Assembly: GCA_002917775.1 (NCBI GenBank)
Contig: KZ627156.1
Coordinates: forward strand, 1 to 64,000
DNA: 64,000 bases
Reading direction: 5' to 3'
Source: Glaciozyma antarctica PI12
Taxonomy: Eukaryota; Basidiomycota; Microbotryomycetes; Kriegeriales; Camptobasidiaceae
Part shown: positions 11,580 through 21,921 of the stretch, one piece after another
Layout of the letters: each line of letters opens with the position of its first letter
Position numbering within the stretch: the stretch's first letter is position 1
Program-made: the position numbers and the translations under genes
Notes under the pieces: generated by a model
Told to the model about the DNA's origin: nothing
The model's database searches: none
What the model saw: the letters and a program-made list of their open reading frames with translations, nothing else

Positions 11580-13171
11580 GAGTCCACGCGTAAGACAATT
11601 CGGCAGCCTCGATTGATTCGCGAAGATCTGCCATCAGCCAGGTCAAGCTACGGCGGCGCGTCGCTGCACACGGCGTGGCACAGGAGAGCAGAGTTGCCAG
11701 TCGAAAGGGAGGAACGCGTCCACCTGCCTCTGAGATGCGTCTCCCCCTCGCCGTCCAGCTCGCCTACGTCTGCAGGCTTCCGCTTGCCATACACCGCGAC
11801 ATCCTGACGAGCACGACAACGAATCGCGCCCCCTCCCCCCCTCGAAAGGGACGAGGCACGGCGACGTTCTCGCGCGTTGCCACGCTTACGCAGGTTTGGC
11901 AGCTCCCGCATGCGTATCGTTATAGTGCTCCAACAGCATCGCAGCTTGGACGAGGAGAACCGAGTCGCCTGGTGCCCACCCATCCATGCCGAAGGACGCG
12001 CCGCCGAACCGCCTCGTAGCGAGTCCACCGCTCCGGACAGGCCAGGCGCGCGTCGCCGAAGAATTGGACAGGAATTGAGAGGTCAGGGAAGACCCCAGTG
12101 CACTCGCACACCTCCATCACAAGCCATGCCCCGAGGTTGACAGCTCCCTCGCTGGAAGGTCCGCCTGCCCTCGGCCTTTCTCTCTCAAGCTGCGCATTCA
12201 ACCCGCAACAAGACACGGAGCACGTCGGCCCAGCTTGTGCTAGGGAGAACGCCCTCCGATGCTGTCGTCGTCGCCTGCGTACCCAGGTCGGACAGCCCAC
12301 CGAGCCCTCGCCCCGTCCCTCAGCCACCACCTCCGCTCCTCCCCATCCTTCCCAAGCTGATCTACACTCCCTCCCACTCCCAACCCAGCCCAACACGTAC
12401 CAACGAGCGCGCACTCACCCCTCTTCTTCCCCATCATCTCCCTCCTCTCCTCCTCCCCCACCACGAACGCAGTCGCCGTAGGACTACTAGCGAACGAGTG
12501 CCTTCTTGGACTCGGTGCTCCGTCGTCCCATTCATGTGGCGTTCGAAGGCGGGGAGAGGTGGCCATGCAGTGGGCGAGAGGAAAGGAGGGTTCGAGACTG
12601 CGTGGAGGTGTCGGCGGCGGTGGAGGAGGGAGGGACGGGGTGGGAGTGGGCGAGGTGCTGGGGATACTGCTCTGGCGTGGTCGGCGTGGTGTCTGCGTGG
12701 TGGGGGAAAGACAGGAGCAGCTGGGCCGAACAGAGCTCCCTTTGCGGTTGCCTCGACTCGCTCCTGAGCTTGCCTCAGCCTGGCAGCGACCCCTCCTCTC
12801 CTCCCTAGCACCACAGCTTGGCGTGCATTTAATCCATCCCGCCCTACCCGCTCAGCTACCACCACTCTTCCCAGCTCAAGCCCGAGCTGCTTTCGGACGA
12901 AGGACCCTCAAAATCCAAAGCCGCAAACTGCTGCGCACAATCCAATCTCGTGGAGGAACGACTCGAGACTGAAAGGGAACTCGTTCGTACAGCCTAGTTC
13001 GTGAAGCAGATTAAAGGCATTCTCCGAGAGACTCGGAGCTGTGGACAGCCGAAGCCCGTTTGCCTGCTTCGCTCGGAACTCGCAATCGCCTCTTCGCCTG
13101 GCGGAGATAGAACCACGAACGAGGTTGCAGCAGAGCTTACGACCAGCGTATCCCCGCCCACGCTCTCCTCC
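11580..13171. other. Long intergenic region without a recognisable gene
   Basis: About 1.6 kb lies between the 5' end of the Rho exchange factor and the 3' end of the NADPH oxidase gene. It is partly C/T-rich (for example 12330-12480) and holds only short open frames on both strands, none with a recognisable motif or a convincing intron set. It probably contains the exchange-factor promoter and a long 5' leader. An unannotated transcript cannot be excluded. Confidence 0.45.
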
Positions 13172-16155
13172 TCAGAAATTCTCCTGCATATCCCTAATGA
13201 TGAGCCACGGACTCCGACCCACGACTCGACTCGAAGCGAACGCACCTTGCCCCAAACGAACTTGGCGCCCTTCTCCCTCCCGTCCGTGTACTTGTTACAC
13301 ATCTTGTGCAACGCCGATCCCAGTACCTTGGGCTGTACCCATCATCAGCTTCGGTGCGGAGAAAAAGGGGCGAGAACGCACACCGCAGAAGAAGACGCCC
13401 GTCTCGGTCGCAGGATGCTTCTCTGCGATAGACTGGAAGATACGGTCCCAGTTCGGTCGGCCGTACTGCTTATTCGTCAGCCCAAAAAACGGAGAAGGAG
13501 AAGGAAGGACGAACGTGAGTAGGAGCACGGAGGTTCGTGACGGCGTCTCGCTCGCCACCGACGTCGTTGGCGTAAATGTTGGACATGTCGTCCTGCTTGA
13601 TGGGGGCGGTGAGATACGTGTGAATCTCGATGCACTGTGAGCGACGGTGGTGAGTGAGAGCGAGGAGGGATGGCAAAGGGACGAACGTTGTCGACGTCTT
13701 GCTCTTCAATCGCCATGAGGAGGGACTGGAACCACTCGAACGAGTCGTCTGCGTCGACGAAGATCGTCAGCGAATTCTTCGTTAAAGCTCAGCGAAAAAG
13801 GATCGTACAATCCCTGCAGATCCAGAAGAAGCTGCGCGTAAATCCATCAGCTCCCATCCCTCGCTAGCGAGAAATCGACGCACTAGACCTTGCCCAACCT
13901 CGACCTCTTCCCCTGCGGAAAGTTGAGGCGGTACCTGCGCTCTTCATCAGCTCTTCGCTCACCAAACGAACGGAGCCAACGCACCAGATGGCCTTGAGGA
14001 TCGAAGCGAACGGGGTGACTCCAATTCCCGCACCGACGAGCACGCTCGCTTCGAACTTGAAGACGTCCTCGGAAGCACTTCCAAAAGGACCGTCGACCTG
14101 CGCCCCTTCCATCAGCTTCTACTTCGCCCCTGACGAAAGCGAACGCACCATGACACGAGGGAGAACGCGGTTCATCGGCGGCGTGATCACCGCTGCTCCA
14201 GTCGCCTTCGCAGCCTTCTCACCCCCCTTGGGAAGCTCGCAGCCGAGCGCCTCAGTAAGTGCGCGAGTAAAGTCACCAACGACGCCTGCGATATAGGTCA
14301 GCAAGCGTCGAGGAGAGCACGGTGAAAGCGAACGTACGGACGTGGACGGAGATGTAGTCCTCCTCGGGTGCGGAAGTGAGCGTGAAGGGGTGCCATTGCC
14401 AGTACGAGATCTCGGGGCAGTTTCTGCGAGGGTTAAAATCAGCCAGAACCTCGAGGCACGCGGACAGAGATGAACGCACAGGAAGATGTACTGCCCAGCG
14501 CGAGTCGTCGTCTTCTCCTTCTTGATCTGGATTTCGCAGACGTTGCTCGGATGGAGGATGACCTTGGAGATGTAAGTCCTGTGGCGAGAACGAACTTCGC
14601 GGAGGATTCGCTCCCAGATGTCTACGTGCGCGAGAAGATTAGCTTGGTTGCCAGCAGCGAGGTGCGTAGCGAGACTCACAGATCGCACCGCCGAAGATCC
14701 AGTACTTCCAGAAGACGCCGACTTGGCGAGAGTCACAGTAGGGAGGTCGGTCGGGTCTGCGAGATCGTCAGTGAGGTCCTTTTGCGGAGGGATCCGGCCG
14801 CACTGGATGAGGCAGAACATCTGCGGGTTGAGCGGGTCAACGAAACCGAAGGAGCGAGCAAGAAAAGACGCACGCCGTGGAGCTGCCAGTTGATGAAGAC
14901 TGCGTACAAAGTGGTGAGCTGAACTCACTCCAGCTCACGTACGATGCACTCACAGACAATAAACCTGCGTCGACGAGATCAGGTCCCACCTTGATACGCG
15001 AAAAGCCGCACGAATAAACTCACAGATGATGCGAATACCAGAACCGCTCAAAGTTACTCCTCCTCCTCTTCTCCATCGCGAACCAGACCATCACCCCGAG
15101 GACGAAGTTCATGATCCACCCCGTTACGCCAGGTCCGGTGACGAAATTGACTTTGAGAAAGGTGACGATGCGAGGGCCGAGGTTGGTCGAGGAAGAGACG
15201 CCGGGGTGAGCTTGGAGAGCGAGCCACCAGGCGTTGAATACGTGAGCACCGACGCTGGGAGGAGGATTAGCGAGATCGAGGCGAGATTCCGGAAGGAAAC
15301 GCACTGGACGACGGTGAAGAAGACAATGGACCAGGCGACGGATTTGTCTGCGAGCGTGCGGAACTTCAGCTGTGTTAGCTACACGGAATGTGAGGGACGC
15401 ACGAAAGGTGATTTTCTTCTCGAACGGGATGATTCCGTTGAGAGGTCCGCGCCGAAGGAGACTGACGAATGAGCGACAGACGGGGAGCAGGATGAAGGCG
15501 ATATCGACGTGAAGGACGAGGGCTGCCGCGCGTGCGATCTGGTAGGTGAATCCAAAGGTAGCTCGAGCTTTGTCGAGGTTGTCTGTTGCGATACATGAGT
15601 GGGCAATGCCTCAGCGGAAGGAGGAGCGAGCGGACCTTTGTAGGTGTACTGCGGCGTCGTCTAAGGTCAGCGAGGCTCTCGATCCAGTCAGATGGGGAGA
15701 CGCACGTTAAGGAACCCAAAGGTGAAGACCATGGCGTGCGTTACGATCCAAACGGTGAAGAAGATTCGCCTGGAACCTGGGCCAGAGCAACGATCTCGGG
15801 ATCAGCTCCCTCCTCCGCCTCTCCTCCACAAACGAACGAACGCACCTTCATTCACCATCCACGAACTCAAGCTCTCCAACCTACTCGCTCCATCTCCCGG
15901 TCCTCCCGCTCCCTCCCCACTGCTGAACGTGTTGGTCCGCATGAGCCCCTGGAGGCGCATCTGCTCCTGCTCGTTCTTCCTCGCCGGGCGGGCTGCAGCT
16001 ATCTCGTTCATAGCGTTATTAGGAGGCGTAAGAGGGACGGAGAAGTTGGCGGGTCGACCGTCGCTGAAGTCGAGGCCGGAGGAGAACTTGGCGAGCTTGC
16101 TGTTGCCACCGCCGGGAGCGCTGGACTTGCGGCCAAAGGAGGGGAAGTTGGCCAT
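13172..16155 (-). CDS. NADPH oxidase catalytic subunit (gp91phox/Nox family)
   Basis: Nox enzymes pass electrons from cytosolic NADPH through FAD and two hemes to oxygen across a membrane, making superoxide. Many short exons are needed. The start [10 protein letters not shown] (ATG at 16153-16155) is followed by about 100 hydrophilic residues, then six membrane segments carrying the heme histidines ([36 protein letters not shown] and the WQLHGMFC region). The FAD loop is [19 protein letters not shown], the NADPH sites are [17 protein letters not shown] and GVFFCGPKVLG, and YFFWICRD and [13 protein letters not shown] are typical. The last exon codes only ENF then TGA, giving the GKENF-like tail of this family. 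No EF hands are visible. In filamentous fungi Nox needs NoxR and Rac; the adjacent Rho exchange factor is suggestive only. NoxA versus NoxB was not decided; the N-terminal extension leans to NoxB. Confidence 0.92.
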
Positions 16156-16694
16156 GCTGTGGTGCTGTGGGAGAAAGTGTGGGCCCGCCACTGAAGTCTT
16201 CAAGACTTGGGGGTGAGAAGGGAGAAGAGGGAGAAGGCTGAGAGTAGGTCGCCTCTCCCTCACGACGGCCGCAGCGCAGACGCGACCGGTGCACTTTTCT
16301 TCAGAGATTTGAGCCGTTCGTCTTGAATTTGGGCTGTTACACGTCTTTACGTACGAGTAGAGCTAAGCTAGAGTGGAGGGGAACAACAGGAGACTCGGGG
16401 AACAAGTCAAAACGGCCTTGTTGGCGCGCAGCCGTCCTCCGCCGCCTTTGCAGCCGTTTGCGAGAGAAGCCAGAGCCAGCGCGTAGTGTGGAGCTCGCTT
16501 CTAAAGAGGGGAATACGAGGAGAGCAGTACTGCCGTTGAAGAGGCGGGAGGTCGAGAGCAGATCGCTCGATTCGTCGCATCTCGCTAGCGAGCTCCTCTC
16601 CTCAACTCGTCTCGAATCAACCCAATCGACCATCAGCCCCGGTTTTGTTCAAAATAATCAAACAGTGCCCGAAAAAACAGTGCTCAATCAGTCC
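16156..16694. other. Intergenic region between Nox start and fusion-gene end
   Basis: About 540 bp holding the presumed Nox promoter and the 3' flank of the IMPACT/zinc-finger fusion gene. No gene, repeat or RNA was recognised. Confidence 0.5.
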
Positions 16695-17710
16695 TCACCC
16701 CTCACGTGCCTCGAACAGTGAAGGAAGGCTCACCTCCGCCTCATCGTGCTCGTGCGGCTTGATCCCGTACCACGACATCTCCTCCACTTCAGCCTCCGTC
16801 CAGCCCATATTCATCGCCCTCCCTTTCTCTCCGTCCTCGTTCTCGAGGTCGTGCCAAGACTCAGACGGCAGCAGCCTCGGCTGTTGCGAGAAACGGTGCC
16901 GCTGCCACTGCTTCGAAGGTAGCTTCACCTTGAGGTCGATTCCAGCTTGACGGAGAGCTTCCACCGCGACCTGGAACCTTAATGCAAAACGCTGCAATCA
17001 GGACGGGTCCACTGGGAAGCCCGAGAGGGCAGAACGCACCGTGTCGATGAGCTTGAGCCGGTAGGGACCAAGTGGGACGTCGCCGTGACGACGCGAAACG
17101 ACCACCAGCACATTTTCGACCTTCTATGAAACGGTATCCGTCACATCAGCGGGAGGAACATGAGCTTGCAGCCGAGGGGGACGCACGTGCTTCTTGAGGA
17201 GACGCAGGAGCGTATGTCCCGCCGTCGGCTCGCTTCCACCGTGTTGTCCTTGGTGCGCAGTTGAGTCGAAAGTATCACCAAAGCGATAGGCGAGGATTCG
17301 GTTCCTGAAGTGAGGTGAGTTAGCTGACGAGCCGAGGAGGCGAGAATGGGGGGAAGAGGGACGCACGAAGCGGGGATCTTCGAGAGAGAGATAATGTGCT
17401 CCAGCGCAAGAAGACCCTAAGTAACAGTGCGCAATCAGTAGCGAGCTCGGTCCTGGCGCTCGAACCCAACGGAACGCACCTCGTCCGTCGACCTCACTCG
17501 AACAGCGTGCCCGAAAAAGACCGACTTCCGCACGCTCACAGGCTCAGTCGAGCAGATCGTGACTCCATAACCAAGAGTCGGAAGCTTAGAAGGAGGCCTC
17601 GGGTGGAGGGGCAGGTGGAGAAGAGGTTGGGGCGTCGAGCGGAGGCGGATTGGGGTGGCTGTACGATGCGGGAGGAGCAGTGGACCGATTCGGCTCGCTC
17701 GAAGTACCAT
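16695..17710 (-). CDS. IMPACT (UPF0029) paralogue fused to a zinc-finger-gene tail
   Basis: The N-terminal part (MVLRASRIGPLLLPHRTA, KSVFFGHAVRVRSTDE, LLALEHIISLSKIPAS, RILAYRFGDTF) is clearly homologous to the intact IMPACT-family gene at 20911-21706, including intron positions. The family motif RWYGGVQLGPDRFKLIN is altered here to RRHGDVPLGPYRLKLID, so the usual W-[YF]-G-G is lost. After VAVEALRQAGIDLK the protein continues into MNMGWTEAEVEEMSWYGIKP then HEHDEAE, which matches the segment MENMGWTNDQMNELASYGIK then PWEHDEA of the CCCH zinc-finger gene at 19688-20760. Those two source genes are head to head elsewhere, while here the parts are co-linear. The end is uncertain: the reading frame stops at 16695, or a donor at HDEAE|GTGAGC is used. 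Function of the fusion is unknown. Confidence 0.7.
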
Positions 17711-18031
17711 GCTGACGCCGTGAGTTTACTGGAGGATGTGGTAGAAGCAGAAGCCGTGAGATGGCCAAGGGAGGGAGCAGTGCGCGAGGAACGAGGTCAA
17801 AGAGCAGACGCCGCGTTCCAGCTGTTCAGCGCTCAGCTCCCAGCGAGGTCGCTGTCGTACGACGTCCTCCTCATGTAGTCTGCGAGCTCATGGCGGTGTG
17901 TGGCAGCTCAATACGACAGCTCAGGCTGACTCGGAGATATCGGACCCTCGGCCCATCTCGCCTGCTCGCCCTCTCTCTCCTGCTTCCACCCGCCTCGAAG
18001 TCTGGCTCTGAAACGTCGTACCCGCTACACC
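17711..18031. promoter_or_regulatory. Divergent promoter region
   Basis: About 320 bp between the start codons of the fused IMPACT paralogue (minus) and the SLC25 carrier (plus). It must hold both promoters. No TATA box or other motif is clear enough to name. Confidence 0.45.
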
Positions 18032-19489
18032 ATGGCAACAACCGAAACAGCTCCCCTCCTCGGCAGCTCCTCGAAAGCCTCTACCCTCGGCGCCGATTAT
18101 CAATCCATCCCCCCCACCTCTCCACCTCTCGACGAGCTCCACTCGCCCGATCTCGAAGATCCCCTCCTCTCGGGCGATGCTGCCGTGCCAGCAAAGGACG
18201 AGCTAACGCCCGAGGGACGGCGGAGGAGCTTGTGGAGGTGGATAGCGGTGTGGGTGACGGTTGGGCTTGTGGTGGGAGTCCTGGTGGTCGAAGCGGTGCG
18301 GGAAGGGAACGCCGAGTTTGATTGGAAAGGAGCGCTGAAGAAGGCTGGTGGTGGGGTGAGTCTACGCTCGTCTGGGAAGAGAGGGAGCTGATGAGGAGCA
18401 GGGACTCGCGGGCGCGATGGCGATGGTTCTGCAAGTCCTCACGTTGATGCCGCTAAGGACGGTAATGAAGTGCGTTCCTCACTCTGGCGGAAGGAGGAGA
18501 GAGCTGACACGTAGCAGCTACCAGTACCGGTTCGGAGGGACGATGGTCGGCGCGATCAAGACGCTTCACGCTCAAGGCTGGGGTCGTTACTACCACGGCG
18601 TAGGCCCAGCCCTCTTCCAAGGTCCCATCGGTGCGTTTCCGCCCCTTTAAGCTGCCCTCACGCGAGCTTACCGAACGAGCAGCCCGCTTCGGAGACACTG
18701 CGGCGAACGTTGGGATCCTCGCTCTTCTCGCCTCGAACCCGTTCCTCAACCGCCTTCCTTCACCCCTCAAGACCGCATTTGCCTCCGTAGCAGCAGCGCT
18801 GTTCCGGATGATCCTCGTCCCGATCGATACACTCAAGGTGTGCCTCCTCTCCCCTCCTCTCTCGACGCAGCTGACGAGGAGTACCAGACGACGATGCAGA
18901 CGCAAGGAAAGGAGGGTGTGCAGATTCTCAAAGACCGGATCAAGGCGTACGGAGTCGGCACGCTCTGGTACGGAGCCTGGGCTACCGCCGCCGCCTCGTT
19001 CGTCGGCAGCTTCCCCTGGTTCGCAACCGTGCGTTTCTCCCCTCCATTTCAGCATTTTCACTAATCATCATGGATGGAAGTACAACTACCTCTCCGAGAT
19101 CCTTCCCCTCCCTCATTCGCCCGTTCAGAAACTCGCTCGCCAGGCTCTGATAGGCTTCACCGCTTCCGTCGTCTCTGATACCATCTCCAACTCGCTTCGC
19201 GTTCTGAAGACGTACCGCCAAGTGAACGATACCAAGATCAGCTACCGTGCGTTCACTCTCCTCCCCCTCCTCCCTTCAACCCGACCCTCCCTCGCTCCCT
19301 CGCTCGCCTCCGAACCCAGCTAATCCTCTAACAAACACAGGCGAAGCCGCGCGCGCCATTATCTCTACCGAAGGACTTTTAGGCTTGTTCGGCCGAGGGC
19401 TCGGTACTCGAATCCTCGCGAACGGTCTGCAGGGACTCATGTTTAGTGTTTTGTGGAAGTTCTTTCAAGATTGGCTGGCGGGGAAATAG
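18032..19489 (+). CDS. SLC25-fold carrier with N-terminal dileucine motif and extra membrane segment
   Basis: Mitochondrial-carrier-fold proteins exchange metabolites across organelle membranes. The protein opens MATTETAPLLGSSS, where ETAPLL fits the acidic dileucine ([DE]xxxL[LI]) vacuolar/lysosomal sorting consensus, then an acidic linker and a membrane segment (WRWIAVWVTVGLVVGVLVV). The carrier part follows after a phase-compatible intron: GAIKTLHAQGWGRYYHGVGP, FQGPIARFGDTAANVG, ILVPIDTLKTTMQTQGKEG, VGTLWYGAWATAAASFVG, VVSDTISNSLRVLKTYRQV and LLGLFGRGLGTRILANGLQG. Only one of the three carrier signatures is canonical (PIDTLK); the others are degenerate. The substrate cannot be inferred. 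The leader differs from a classic mitochondrial presequence, so a non-mitochondrial membrane is possible. Confidence 0.75.
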
Positions 19490-19687
19490 ATAGAACGGGA
19501 GTAGAGGGTGGTGTAAATATGCTTGCGGAGAATGTGGTGCGGGACTGGGAGAGAAGAGGGATGGCGGCGCCTTGTTCCCAGTGATTTCGTCGCGAACCGA
19601 GTCGGTCGACGCCGGTAGACGACGCGTAGGTGTGGAGAAGCTGAAACGCCATCACAAGTACGCTGCGAGCAGGGTGAGCGCAGGAGG

Positions 19688-20760
19688 CTAACCCTCGTCG
19701 AAGCGAAACCAAGTCGGCGCGCACGGGGAGAGCGATGCGCAGATGACGTTCCTCATAGCGAAGGGGGAGAGCTTGTTGTAGGCGACGAGCAGAGGGCGAG
19801 ATCTCATGAGCTGGTGCAATGCAGAGCGTGTGGCCGAGTGGACGTAGGACCTGAGGTCAATTGCAAAGCAAGCGCCGGGAACGTAAGCGCTGACGAAGGG
19901 GCGAAGGTCGTAAATATCTCCTGCGGGCGAGATGGCAACGTTAGCTTCGAAACGAAGGGTTCAACGACGACGCACTGTCTTTAAGTCGGTTCCGAGCTTC
20001 AGTAGCGGTGTTGGTCCAAAGCATCGTAAAGTGCCTGCGCGACAAGTCTGGGTCAGCTATCGCCCCTCGACACTCCCCTGGCAGCGAGAACGAGACGCCA
20101 ACTCACATACGCCTCGTCGTGCTCCCAAGGCTTGATCCCGTACGACGCCAGCTCGTTCATCTGGTCGTTTGTCCATCCCATGTTCTCCATCCTCTCCTCC
20201 TCCTCGTTCTCCATCTGCTGCGCGTGCGATTGCTGATACGGCTGAACCCTCGCTTGCTGTTGCCACTGTTGTTGTTGCTGGTGCTGTTGTTGCTGCCGCC
20301 CCGCCCCGCCCTGCTTCCCCTGCGGTCGCCTCCCTCCCAACTCCTTGAGGATCTCATCCCCACACTTGCCCTCCATCACCATGACCGTCGCCCCCTCCCC
20401 TCTCTGCTTGACCATATCCCCCCTGCAGACCGCACTCCTCCTCTCATCCTTGCGCATCCTCACCACCCTCTCCAGCGTCTCCTTGAGCGCCCAAGCGTCG
20501 TCGACCGGGAACCCCCCTCCGTTCTCCAAATCGTGCGAGTACCAACAGCGCGTGCCGAGCGTGCACCCGCCTATGCGAACGAGGTGGGCTTCGCAGATGT
20601 TGCCGAGGGCGGGAGAGAGGCGGAGGCTGAACTCGTCCGGTGCGTGCTGGAAGGGGCAGAGGGGTCCGTTGAGGCATCCGCCGTTGTAGGCGTTGAAGTA
20701 GCGGCAGGGGCGGCCGTTGCCGATGTGCTGGTGGGAGGTGGCGACGTCTTCTGCTGGCAT
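19688..20760 (-). CDS. Two-finger CCCH zinc-finger protein
   Basis: The ATG at 20758-20760 (MPAEDVATSH) begins the open exon. Two CCCH fingers of spacing C-x9-C-x5-C-x3-H are visible: CRYFNAYNGGCLNGPLCPFQ-H and CEAHLVRIGGCTLGTRCWYS-H. Such fingers commonly bind RNA. A Gln-rich linker follows, then MENMGWTNDQMNELASYGIK and PWEHDEA. Using the GTATGT donor inside GAG GC|GTATGT, the frame continues into FTMLWTNTATEARNRLKD and a last exon with DIYDLRPFVSAYVPGACFAI and LLVAYNKLSPFAMRNVICAS, ending with TAG at 19688-19690. Without that splice it would end early after YALYDALDQHRY. The start is only 150 bp from the divergent IMPACT-family gene. A fragment of this gene is fused into the 16.7-kb paralogue. 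Confidence 0.75.
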
Positions 20761-20910
20761 CGTGGCGTGTGGGCTGAGGGAGAGACTCTGGGGGGGAGAA
20801 AAAGCGGGAGGTGTTCGACGACCTGCGCGTCGCCTCTCCTTGTCGTCTCCCCACAGCACCAACACTGCTTCTGCTCGCATAGCGCGCTATTCTAAACCTC
20901 CGGCGTGAGT
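20761..20910. promoter_or_regulatory. Short bidirectional promoter between zinc-finger and IMPACT-family genes
   Basis: Only 150 bp separates the two divergent start codons, so the genes must share this region and may be co-regulated. No specific motif is called. Confidence 0.5.
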
Positions 20911-21706
20911 ATGGCCCTTCGAACGAGCCGATTCGGTCCATTGCTCCTCGCGCATCGGCCGACCGCTGGCAGGACGCCTCTATCGACTTCGCGACCTCTG
21001 CACCACCTCCTACGCCATCCACGTACGGCTTCAAAGCTCCCACCGCTTCCCGAGGGGACTATTATCTACTCGACTCAGCCGGTCACGGAGCGGAAGTCGG
21101 TATTCGTCGGTCACGCCGTCCGAGCGTGCTCAACTGAGGAGGTGAGTTTCGCCTGCGCCTGCAATCGATGGAAGTCCTAAGACGCATTCATATTAGGCGC
21201 TACTCGTACTGGAGCACATCCTATCCAAGAAAAAGGTCGCCAAAGCCTCGTTCGTCCCTCTTCCTCCTCTCTCCGCTCGGTTTCGTGCTAATGCACTCCG
21301 GCCCAGGCACAACATCCTCGCTTACCGCTTCGCCGCAACTTCAAGCCTACCTGCGGATCAAGGTCATCACGATGGGAACGAGGCCACCGCGGGAAGGAAG
21401 CTTCTGCACCTACTAGAGCAGCTGGTGCGTGCTTCTCGCGCTCAAACCTGCCCTTCCTCGACTGTACTGACAGCTGATTTTGAGTAGGAGATAGACAACG
21501 TGCTTCTGGTTGTAACGCGCTGGTATGGCGGGGTACAGCTCGGTCCAGACCGGTTCAAGCTGATCAACGGTGTGCGTCCCTTTCTCCCTCCCCTACTTCC
21601 TATGCTTTCAGTGCTGGAATAGTCCAGTCGGCTTACTCTGAATTTTAACTACGTTCTGAAGGTTGCGAAACAGGCCCTGGACCTAGCTGGACTCATCAAG
21701 CACTGA
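20911..21706 (+). CDS. IMPACT family (UPF0029/YigZ-type) protein
   Basis: This domain occurs in yeast Yih1 and mammalian IMPACT, which modulate Gcn2, but here it lacks the N-terminal RWD domain, so a Gcn2 role should not be assumed. Exon 1 (20911-21141) starts MALRTSRFGPLLLAHR, an Arg/Leu-rich, acid-free leader that could be a mitochondrial presequence. The core reads GTIIYSTQPVTERKSVFVGH, LLVLEHILSKKKVAKAS, NILAYRFAATSS, DNVLLVVTRWYGGVQLGPDR and VAKQALDLAGLIKH. The RWYGGVQLGPDRFKLI signature is intact. Introns carry GTGAGT, GTTCGT and GTGCGT donors with phases that agree. The paralogue at 16.7-17.7 kb starts with an equivalent leader, which supports this ATG rather than the upstream GTG. Confidence 0.88.
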
Positions 21707-21921
21707 GCGCCTCCGAGCTTCGAGGGCTCTTCACCTTCGTGCGCCAGCTCGCCAAATTCCGTTAAATCGCTTGAGGTTCAGGTACAAAACTCCGACTTCC
21801 ATCGAAGCTAAGGCTGAGTCCTGATCTGCACTCATTCCTGCAGACCTCAAGGACTTCGAGGACTTCGCGACCTCAACCTCGGCGCGCCCACCCTCGCCCT
21901 CGCTCCGACCACACCAGCACC

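Noticed and set aside
12240-12865. Overlapping Pro/Arg-rich frames on both strands between the exchange factor and Nox genes
   Set aside because: High GC gives long random open frames here; no intron pattern or domain supports a gene.
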